DNA from: Cynocephalus volans
Lineage: Eukaryota; Chordata; Mammalia; Dermoptera; Cynocephalidae
Direction: 5' to 3'
Assembly: GCF_027409185.1 (NCBI RefSeq)
Contig: NC_084472.1
Span: forward strand, 17,036,524 to 17,100,523
DNA: 64,000 nt
The notes beneath the pieces were generated by a model. That model saw nothing but the letters and a program-made list of their open reading frames with translations. It was not told where the DNA came from and searched no databases. This document shows, piece after piece, positions 55,373 through 64,000 of this stretch. Made by a program: the position numbers and the translations under genes. Each line of letters starts with the position of its first letter. Within the stretch, counting starts at the first letter, position 1.

Positions 55373-55891
55373 TTAACAACGGCCGGTCTTTTTCATGATC
55401 CGCAGGAACTCGTCCTCGTTCACCTCGCCGTCACCATCCAGGTCGGCTTCGTCGATCATCTCCTGCAGCTCCTCGTCGGTGAGGTTTTCCCCCAGCTCGT
55501 TGGCCACGCGCTTCAGGTTTTTGAAAGAGATCTTCCCGGTTTCGTCATCATCAAAGAGCTTGAACGCCTTCAGGATTTCTTCTTTGGTGTCCTTCTCGGC
55601 CATCTTGTGAGTCACCACGGCCAAGAAGTCGTTGAAGCCGATCTTCCCCGTGCCCTCCTTGTCCACCTCCGAGATCATCTTCTTCATCTCTTCCTTCCCG
55701 GGCTCGAAGCCCAGCGCCCTCACGGCCACCTTCAGCTCCTTCACGTCGATCTTCCCGCTGCCATCGGCATCGAAGAGGTCAAACGCTTCCCGGACTTCCT
55801 GCTTCTGCGTTTCCGTGAGCTCAGGCTTAGGACCCGCCCTTCTCCTCTGGCTGCCCGACGCCGGGTTTGCCTTGTTGAAGCTGGCGGCCAT
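55373..55891 (-). CDS. CETN1: Centrin 1, intact intronless gene
   Basis: A single 172-codon frame encodes a centrin, the EF-hand calcium-binding protein of centrioles, basal bodies and the photoreceptor connecting cilium. CETN1 is the intronless, male-germ-cell-enriched retrogene derived from CETN2 (family knowledge). The basic N-terminal tail covers residues 1-25. The four EF loops are 41-52 (canonical, E52), 77-88 (degenerate, E79 and D88), 114-125 (ends N125, degenerate) and 150-161 (canonical DxDxD, E161). [14 protein letters not shown] and [17 protein letters not shown] are centrin signatures. The length equals human CETN1, with no frame break. The ATG context is aagATGG. Synteny with CLUL1 and same-strand order favour CETN1 over a recent CETN2 retrocopy. 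The C terminus is KKTGRC, where I recall KKTSLY in human centrins. Confidence 0.95.
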   Translation of the reverse strand: MAASFNKANPASGSQRRRAGPKPELTETQKQEVREAFDLFDADGSGKIDVKELKVAVRALGFEPGKEEMKKMISEVDKEGTGKIGFNDFLAVVTHKMAEKDTKEEILKAFKLFDDDETGKISFKNLKRVANELGENLTDEELQEMIDEADLDGDGEVNEDEFLRIMKKTGRC

Positions 55892-56045
55892 CTTACCTCC
55901 CCTCCGTTATCTTCCGGCGCCTCCCGCTCGCGCCCGGGCGCCCCGCCTCCCACCGAGGTGAGACCTGAGCCCGCAGGACGGCCGCAGCCACACATGTCTT
56001 CCGTGACGCACTGGCGCCCGCTGCTCTTCTCTCCAGGCCATTTGT
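55892..56045 (-). promoter_or_regulatory. CETN1: CpG-rich 5' flank / candidate CETN1 promoter
   Basis: The 150 bases upstream of the CETN1 ATG are much richer in CpG than the surrounding AT-rich DNA. A GC box (ggcgggg on the minus strand, 55941-55947) lies about 50 bases before the ATG. A CRE-like TGCGTCAC (56003-56010) lies about 115 bases before it. CRE-type sites drive many post-meiotic testis genes, but activity here is inferred. No TATA box was recognised. Confidence 0.45.
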
Positions 56046-56468
56046 TAGCAACCAAAGAACCAGTTGTATAGGTTTATTTGGAGGTTCTTTCTCCTTTTCC
56101 ATATTAATTTAAAAAACTTCTTGGTCTGAGGTTACCTATGGGTAAATTTAGGACAGTCAAGACTGAGGCCGATCACTTGGCATTGAATGTGGAGGAGAAG
56201 GAAGAGAGAATATTAAATGTCAAACCCTGTGTTCAACTTGACATAAATGGAAAACAGATAAAACGGAAAAAGTTTGTCTCCTGACATTACACTCAACAAT
56301 AACAAAACTCTTCTGGCATGTCCTGAAATATGAAATGTAATATTCAAATGTGTGATTTACATTCAGTCTGTCAATTTTACATACTTAGAGTAATTGCACT
56401 TGAGTAATGGGCATAATTTCATTCACTAGGCTTTTGATTTGGAGGAGAGGAGTTGAATACTGCCTTCT

Positions 56469-56496
56469 GGGTGGGTGGGTGGGTGGGTGGGTGGGT

Positions 56497-56538
<42 letters not shown>
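56469..56538. repeat. (GGGT)n-(GT)n compound microsatellite
   Basis: About eight GGGT units are followed by about eighteen GT units. The GGGT part satisfies the G-quadruplex pattern on the plus strand. Confidence 0.95.
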
Positions 56539-56541
<3 letters not shown>

Positions 56542-56884
56542 CTGCGCATACTACTTTCACTGTTTAGCATCCAATCAGGGCTGTGCTGAAACCCACTCCT
56601 TTAGTCCTTCTTTGGCGTTGGACATGGAGGAGACGCAGCAGGGTATGATGGGACTCAAAATTGCCTCCTGGGAACAATAGCGTCCTCCTGTCAACCAAGG
56701 CAGCAAGAGAAAAATGGAAGCTTTTCAGGTGAAAAGAAAGAAAAAAGTTACCAAATAATCCCATAAAGGAATTGCCTTTAGAATTGTTTTGTACTTCTTT
56801 AAACGGTTAAAAAAAGAGAAAGCTGACTTTTATTTTTTAGCTCTCTTAGCCCCCAAAATCTCAATTTGTCACTACTAGAACAGT

Positions 56885-56995
56885 TAGAACAGGTGGCACT
56901 TGGAAGAGTTTTTGTATTCCCAATACCTGGAACAGTACTTGACATATAATAGGTAGATTAATAAATATTTGTTGAATAAATGAATGACAGTGTTG
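56885..56995 (+). repeat. L2 3' end fragment
   Basis: The sequence 'tacctggaacagtacttgac' and 'aataaatatttgttgaataa' is the L2 terminus. Confidence 0.75.
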
Positions 56996-57239
56996 GTTCT
57001 AAAATACCTTTTGAATCATCAAAATAAAACAAAAAAATCCAAAAGATTAAATGATGCTAGGAGTGTTTTACAAACTGGTTTTTAAAATTAGTGATGAGAT
57101 ATCATTCACATAACATATCTCATTACCTGTCCCAGTTGAAAATGACTTAATGGACAGAGAGCTTGGACATAGGGTTTCTAAAGCCCAGGGAAACTTACCT
57201 GGGACCTCCCCTCCCTGCCGTCCAGCACTTGTTGTAGAT

Positions 57240-57475
57240 GTTGTCAACTCAAAGTAGACTTTGGAAGGCAGACACTACTGCTGCTCATCTTCCAACACTG
57301 CAAATCCTCCTGCTCTGCTTTCTTCCCTGTCAAAAAGCCTGGGACCTTATCCTAAGTTCTCGCCTTATTGTCTCTGTGACCTTGGGAAAGTCACTTAACC
57401 TCCCAGACTCATTGGAAGCATCTGAAAAGTAGGCATTATAATAAAGCTTCCTAATGCATTTTCAATGAAGAAATA
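57240..57475 (+). repeat. MIR/L2 fragments
   Basis: The sequence 'tgaccttgggaaagtcactt' and 'aacctcccagactcattgga' is MIR core. The preceding 100 bases look L2-like. Confidence 0.6.
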
Positions 57476-57789
57476 TAAAGAAAAGTGTCCTCCCAGACAT
57501 TGTACATTTCCTTTGACACCGACCCCTCTGCCCAAATTGAGGCCAAGCTATGATGTGTTGGGAAAAACCGAAGGATAGAAGCTGCCTTATATAGACCTAC
57601 ATTTGGGCCAAGCTGAGCTTAAAGCAAAACGGTTGTCATAGATTCCAGATGTGTTCAATCAACAGTCACAACAAAGGGCCACCAAGAGCTCTCTCTGTAG
57701 AAAACAGTGCCCTCGGTCAGTCAGCTCTTGGTGGGGAGTTACATGCTGTTCACAATCCAAACTCTGACTTAAAAAGGGAAGGGAAACTT

Positions 57790-58020
57790 GCATCTATTTG
57801 TGTGCCTAGTACTGGGCTTGGTCCTCACATTCGTCATCTCATTTAATCCTTGCAGTCATTTCCCATTTTGCAGATGAAAAAAACAGGGCACAGGAAAGGT
57901 CTGTAACACAGGAAAGGTGCATACAAGAGTACACAGCCAACAAAAGCTCTAGGATTTAAACCTTCGTCTGTCTGAGTCCAGAGCTGAGGCTCCGTTTAGA
58001 CACCATGCTACCTTCTCCAA
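57790..58020 (-). repeat. MIR SINE, antisense
   Basis: The sequence 'ctcatttaatccttgcagtc', 'cccattttgcagatgaaaaa' and 'tctgagtccagagctgaggc' is reversed MIR. Confidence 0.8.
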
Positions 58021-61000
58021 AAGTTGAGATTATTACCAAAATATAGTAGAGCTGAGAAGATAAGAGACTGATTTTCTTCCCTGAAACTAACAGCAATTAA
58101 TTATCTTGCCTAGAAAGATTCCACAGGAATTCGTAGGCTCTGATACAAGGTCCCAACGCGGGGCAAGTCACAGAAAGTGCAATATGTCTGGTCTTTACAT
58201 TTGCTCTTCTTCAGTTCTGCTTCGCTGCATTCCTCACTTTCAGCCCCATGCACGAGTTAGTTGGGAGCAGTCGGGGCAAAGTGTCTTTGGCTGGCATTAG
58301 GGAGAGTCTATACCATACATGTGAAAATCAGCTTCATTACTTTGAAGTCACTTTAAGTTCTAGTGAGACCCATATAAAGTAAACGAGATGTCCTGGAAAT
58401 CAATAGATATGAATGGCTTTTTGTTTGTTTGGGGGGATTGGGGCACCCAACATTTTTTGTACCACAGTGGCCTGGGTAATATGCAAAATCAGTTGCTGAT
58501 TGTCTGAGAGGGGGAGAGGAGATGGTTGTATAAGTCTGGTCATGGAGACTTAACAGCTGGAAGGAGGTAAAAAAAAAAAAAAAAGAAATATTGGAATTCC
58601 ACGACAGGGTCTGGAGTCAGTTGAGACCAAAAGAAAAGACCCACACAGCTTGCTTCTGTTGATTATGCAGTTTTCCATTTGACTTGCATGGCATGAAAAG
58701 GTGAGGCTCAGGAGACTTTTAAAATTTAAGTTGCACTCAGCAAATTCAGCAAATTCCAGGTGCCACCCAAGGCAGAAAACATGCATAATCAAGCTTCTCT
58801 ATAGCTGCTTATTTACTTTCCAACAAATGCAGAACAGAGAAAATGCAAATGCTTGACACGGCCTCCTCAAAAGCAGTACAACTGTACTGGGGCAGTAGAG
58901 GGGGTGCCCCAAACCAACAATAACAGGGCTAAACTATTTAGTTTTAAATATGTGGAGCCATTTACGAGAAATGTACTCAGCGAAAGTTTTACGATCCCGG
59001 TGGTCTCTGAATGGGAGTATGCAGTCAAGTCCAGTGACTCAACCCAAGCCTTTTTGGCAAGCCCAGGAACAGATTTAAGTGTCCAGCCAAGGCTACATGA
59101 TTTCTCATTCCATGAAACCCATAAATAAAAAAATATTCCTCTCAGATACAAAAACAGACCGTGTTTTATAAAAGATTTGCCAGAATTTCATATTGTTTCG
59201 CAAACTTTCACTCAAATATTCCTAATAGCAAAGGAGAATTAAAAAGGAGTCACCTGGGATCCAGAGAAACATTTGGAAGAGGCAGCAACAAGCATGAAAT
59301 GTCTCTAAAATCCTATGTTTTATCTGTTAAAAAAGTGAATTTTGCTTTCTGTTTCATAGCACATTTGCTGGTTCTATTATGGTTTTAAATGAATGACTGA
59401 CAATTGACCAAATTTGATTCCCTCCCCCAAAATGTGCTATGCTTATTTTGTGACTTTAAGAGTACTCTGAGGACATGGTCAGGAGCTATGAGAACCTTAC
59501 ATGTTTTGGCAAACATGGATGTAGGACTGAGATGAATAAAGTAAAGATCTACAGTGTTTCTCGCCCTTACCCAACCAAGATCCCCTTCATTTATACATCA
59601 TTTGGGTTTGGGAGAAGAAGGGAGAGGAAGGAAAAGTGAGAGGAGGAAAGGAAGGAAGACGGATGAATCTCCAGAGCTTTTTGAACCTGACAGGTGGAGT
59701 AAAATGAAATGCACCCAGTGAAAGGACTGCCCTCTCCCCCTCACTTCCTGGAGCCCAGATCAGCCCAAGTTAAGCCTTGCTTTGATGGGACAAGCTAAGA
59801 AAAGACACAGTCTATGTTGATGTAAACTCAAGGCAGAACCTCACGGGATTTGTGATGGAGCAGTTGTACCACCCTGTAAGTAGTCTGCAGAGGGCCCACC
59901 AGGTGCCGGCAGCCACCAGAAAGAATCAAGAGGCCCAGGAGTGGCTTAGCCAGATTTTTAAAATATCTCATAGACTGAGCTCTTGATTACTCTTTGATCC
60001 ACCTTCTTTCATTCTCCAAGGGCCCTGGGACTTCAGCATCCAAAGCTGACTCTGACTGGGGCTGTTAACTGAGAATTTTCCACTCACCAGAGGATAAAAG
60101 GTCAGAAGCCCACAGGGGTGTTAGGTAAAACAGAACGAGCCAAGTGGGCTGTGTGGTAAGGATGTATTTAGGGATTAGCTGTGACCTGGAGAGTTTGTGC
60201 CCTTTTTAGAGATATTGAAATTAAAATTTAAAAAAAAAAAAAAAACCAAGCAAAATAACTGCAGGCCCCAGGAAATAGATGAGCCAGAACCTGACCTGTG
60301 GGCTGCGTGTTGCTCACCCAGCCCTTGCAGCAGCCTCTTCTGCTGGGGCTTGAGAGGTAACGACACTTCTCAGAGAAAAGGACAGAGACAGAGGGAATGG
60401 AATTCTAGTCTAGAGCCCATTGGTGCCTAGTTCCTTTAGGAAGGCATGACGATCTTTATTGAAGAGCAGACCACACTACAGCCTAGGCCACAGGGGAAAG
60501 TGAACTACTGCAGGTGCAGCAGTTAATCTGTTTGATTTTCTCCCCTGAACCAGCTTGGAAGAAGAGCCCATTCTGCCTGCCATGTCCCTGTGTCTTTTCC
60601 ATTGGGGTTTCTTTAGGCCCAGAAGGCCCCTGGATTGGCAGCAAAGCTGATCTAGGAACAGTCTGGGAGGCCACCCTGAGGTCCTGTGCATGGCCCAGTG
60701 AGGGCACAGAGTAGCCAGGGACTAGGACTCTTTCCCACATATTCCATGTTTTCAGAAGTCTGCTCCCAGCTCGTAGGGAGCTGGAGAAGCCTGATTCGAG
60801 TGACAAGAGATGGTAGCCGAAATTTATGCCTTTTATGAAAGAGACTTGCACTTGAAAGCAGCTGAGCAGTGGATTTTAGATAAAAATCAGTGCTCTGACT
60901 GAAATATACTTTTAAAAATAAGCTTCCAAACTAAATTAGAGTTCAACTGCGTTCCTAAGGTTAACAGCTGTGTCAGCAAACAAACCATCAAAGGAAACCA

Positions 61001-62089
61001 ATAGGTCGTTTTAGCCTCCAATCAACAAGTGGTCATATCACAGCCACCTCCTGCTAAGCCTCTAAGTAGAGAAGGGCAGGAGGAGATGACGTCCTTCTCC
61101 TCCTCTGAGTTGGCAGCTGACTGTGCCCGTGGAGGTTTTCTATTTAGATATCGGTGAAACATCATTTGAAGCTCAGGGGGTTCACCACCCAGAACCGCTG
61201 GCCCTCCTAGTCTCCTTCATGTTCCACATTTACTACTTTGCATCTCTAAAGTCCTTTCCAAATTCCTTTGATTTCTGGATCATTCTTATCTGAAATGTCA
61301 TTTTGTTTTATTCATGTGATGCTGCTCAGGGCTTCTTTTGCACTGAATGTTGTGCACGGGACAAAGCTTAGAATGGAAACTGGGTCTTTCAGTTTAGTAT
61401 GGTTTTCAATTATACCTCATGCAAAGTGTTTGCCTGCCAGGGTGATTTCAGACCCCACAGCATTAGCATGAGTCCATACTAATTTGAAAGCTTCCCACAT
61501 CCTCTGAGAAAAGATTTCATACAGGAGAAACCATATTTAAGGATAACCGACAGGAATGAGGCAAGGTGGGGGAAGAGGAAGCAAGTTAGCTCTCAAATAT
61601 AAACTCGCACATCAAACTCATCCCGTGTTGGGTTGAAATAGGGGGGATAAGTACCTCACCACAGACCTGTCTTTGTGAACTTACCAAAATCATGAGCATT
61701 TACTAAGTTCTAAGAGGTACCTTAAAATTCCTGACTCATTAATAAAGATTAATTTAGAATACACAAAAATAAACAAATTTAAATTTATCATAAGGGCACT
61801 CTAGAAATTTACCAGACTAGGATTAATGTTTAGATAAACAGGATAGAATTAAGAACATGTTCAGAAATTGTATTTTTGGCCTTAGCGAAATATACATCTC
61901 TGCACACAGGCGGATATGTCTCTCCTCTGACTCTGGTTATTCCACCTCTGCTGAAGTCTATGGAGGCCCCAATGAGAAGAAGGCGGAGATATTGCAGCTA
62001 TAGGATGAGTTGTCTACATTACATATGCGGTATGAAAATATGTAGGTGGTGACCATATGGCATGTGCACAGGGCAGCAGTGTGGTGGGG
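58021..62089. other. Intergenic stretch upstream of CETN1
   Basis: No gene was recognised. Short A runs occur at 58569-58584 and 60229-60245. The open frames (60-122 codons) lack starts in good context, domains or codon bias. Confidence 0.5.
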
Positions 62090-62300
62090 GCTTGAGAGTG
62101 GGCCCCAAAGCCCTGTGCCTGCCTTCAAATGCCAGAGGCATTCACTACTAGTTATTGACCACAGAAAAGCTGAGCTTCCGATTCCTATAACACAGATGGA
62201 TGAGGGTTGCAGAGGTGATTAAATGAGATAATTCATGTGAAGTGTTTAATACTGTGCCTGGCCCACAGTAAGTACTCGTAAATGTCATGCTTTATCGCTT
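62090..62300 (+). repeat. MIR SINE 3' part
   Basis: The sequence 'ggtgattaaatgagataatt' and 'actgtgcctggcccacagta' is the MIR tail. Confidence 0.75.
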
Positions 62301-62554
62301 ACAAAGCACTTCTGTATACGCATAGTCTCGTTTAACATCTCAAAAAGCTGGTGATGTAGGTTTGATTACTCCAGTCTTATCAAAGAAGTACCCAAGGTCT
62401 GACACTGTCGCCCATTTTCTATTCACATGTGAGCATCACTCCGCTACTGCTTTTAATGCTCTTCCTTCAAGGTCCTCCCTTTCAAGCACACAGCAGGTGA
62501 ACTACTCTTTTAGCTGTTTTAGAGTCCCAGAGAATATTGAAGATCAAAGCTTCA

Positions 62555-62710
62555 TTCAGTCAGATTTAGCATACTGGGTAAAGCATAGGCTTCTGAGCCA
62601 AACATACCTGGGTTCAAATCCCAGCTCTGTCACTTTCAAGGTGTGCCATTTGGTCAAGTTCCCACCTCTCTGTACCTGTCTCCTCCTTCACAGCACAGTA
62701 CAGTCTTCCC
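62555..62710 (+). repeat. MIR SINE
   Basis: The sequence 'gcataggcttctgagccaaa', 'ctgggttcaaatcccagctc' and 'gtgccatttggtcaagttcc' is MIR. The chance 117-codon frame at 62362-62715 crosses it and is not a gene. Confidence 0.85.
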
Positions 62711-63619
62711 TTTAGGTCAGTTCGTGGGGTTTGAAGGAAAGCAGTGGGCACAGAGCCTTAACACATCCTGTTCAAGGCTCTGTCAAGTTTAGTCACTTAT
62801 TAGCTACAAAGTTTAATTACTCAGTGGGGGTATACTTCCTGCTCTAGAAGCTGTCTCAATTCTCCTTAATCTGGTATTATACAGTGATATAAAATAATCA
62901 TATTTGTAAAAAAGTGATTATCTTTACATTGCTTTAGCTTAAAATACCATTTGCTAAGGCAAGAATGTGTATATTTTATAAGTATGTGGAGGGGCTGTGT
63001 TTGGATGGCAACACCGTCCAGTTAATTCAGTAATTCAGTGCCTATTGCTGGAACTATTCTTTGGTATCATGGACTGAGCCATATGGCAGTGAGATTTTCA
63101 ACGTGGTTGTCATGTAGACCATGGCTTTTCTGTCAACTGACACCTAAAATTTTTATTCACTGTCTAAACAAATCTCTCCAGTTTGATGTTTACAACTTGT
63201 GATGATCAGACTTGTTAGTCTCCAAAATAACAGTTCCTTAAATAAAATGGATTTATTTCTCTCCCTTGTACAGTCCAAGCTAACATGACTTCTCAGGTAT
63301 CTCCAGGGTGCCAAGATCCTTCAGTATTATTGCCCCAGCCCTTCCTAGGTGGTTTTCCCTTGTCTATGTGGTCCGAGATGGCTTACTGCCACAGGCATCT
63401 CAGCCAGCAGGAAGGGAGGACCACTTGGACATCGCTTTAGATCCTCTCAGCCCCACTAAGCACTGTGATGACCAGATCTGTGCTGGCTTTGCCAGTAAGC
63501 ACCACTGCAACTCGGCAGTGCCTCGCCCTGGCCCATGCCCCAAGTCTCTCAATTTCTGTTCTGGGGCTTCTCAGACATCCCAGAAAGTGCAACCCAGCAG
63601 TGTAGGAAGAATTAACACC

Positions 63620-63880
63620 TTGATCAATGGCAGGCTAGTATCCATGGATATCTGCCCCCGACCCTTGTGTCACCCCATCAGAAGGCCTGCAGATTGAGCA
63701 CGTATCATAGTGGACAGCTCAGTACCACTCGCTTGCATTGGCTCTCCCTCCTTCCCTGTCCCGCTCCCTGCCCCTCATTCTGCTCCCTGGGATCCCTTCC
63801 CGAATAAACCTGCAGTTAGGCTTTAGCTTCAGATTCTACTGCTAGGGGAACCCAGGCCAAGAGAGGGGAGCACACAAGCC
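63620..63880 (+). repeat. LTR-like fossil with poly(A) signal
   Basis: The sequence 'ctgggatcccttcccgaata', an aataaa at 63803, and 'ggggaacccaggccaaga' resemble the 3' end of an old mammalian LTR. Its 5' boundary is unclear. The 129-codon frame at 63308-63697 has no recognisable product. Confidence 0.4.
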
Positions 63881-64000
63881 TTCTACAAGCCAGAAGTTGC
63901 CCCCATTCCTGCTCACATTCCACTGGCCACATGAAGCTGCAAGGAGGCTGAGGAGTGAGTTCGCTATTCTGGGTGGCCCTGCTCCCGGGGAAAGAGGACA

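Noticed and set aside
55274-56071. 265-codon plus-strand frame across the centrin locus
   Set aside because: It is the antisense shadow of the GC-rich CETN1 coding sequence. The minus-strand frame has centrin motifs and the plus frame has none.

Overview
This window is nuclear DNA of a placental mammal. The evidence is long introns with GT(GC)/AG borders, a background of MIR, L2, L1M and MER5-type fossils, younger L1 copies, and a processed ribosomal-protein pseudogene. There are no Alu, rodent B1/B2 or carnivore/ruminant SINEs. The one lineage-specific SINE (44137-44279) is a monomeric tRNA-derived element resembling, from memory, the CYN SINEs of colugos (Dermoptera). A colugo such as Galeopterus is therefore my best guess, at moderate confidence. 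The gene content matches the region equivalent to human 18p11.32, in reverse orientation.

Two real protein genes lie on the minus strand. CLUL1 (clusterin-like 1) has seven coding exons between 19006 and 2921. They join in frame into a complete 465-residue secreted protein; six introns have compatible phases and one has a GC donor. CETN1 (centrin 1) is an intact, intronless 172-codon gene at 55891-55373, about 36 kb upstream of the CLUL1 start codon. Both genes have the same relative order and orientation as in human. A CpG-rich block at about 38.85-39.45 kb, with a smaller one at 39.74-39.9 kb, is a candidate distal promoter or first exon for CLUL1.

Layout: 1-2920 downstream flank of CLUL1 (L2, MIR, L1M). 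2921-19019 CLUL1 exons and introns, with a truncated L1 in intron 7 counting the 5' UTR intron as intron 1 (6786-7186). 19020-26600 intergenic or 5' intronic DNA rich in L2 and MIR. 26609-28104 a young 5'-truncated L1 with perfect target-site duplications. 30-32 kb L1M, MER5A and L2. 33.2-36.2 kb an older L1. 38.8-39.9 kb the CpG-rich block. 42-45.2 kb an old L1 carrying a 160-bp tandem duplication and the SINE. 45.35-46.19 kb a processed RPS6 pseudogene. 46.3-48.6 kb L1M 5'-like and LTR-retrotransposon-like relics. 49293-52896 a composite retro-insertion in which a GC-rich 1.2-kb non-L1 segment is fused to a young L1. 55.3-56.05 kb CETN1 and its CpG-rich 5' flank. 56-64 kb intergenic DNA with MIR, L2 and LTR-like fragments.

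The genes do not form an operon or pathway. CETN1 is a centriole/cilium calcium-binding protein expressed in male germ cells, and CLUL1 is a secreted photoreceptor-enriched clusterin relative. I found no previously undescribed gene system. The most unusual object is the composite L1 insertion at 49.3-52.9 kb.
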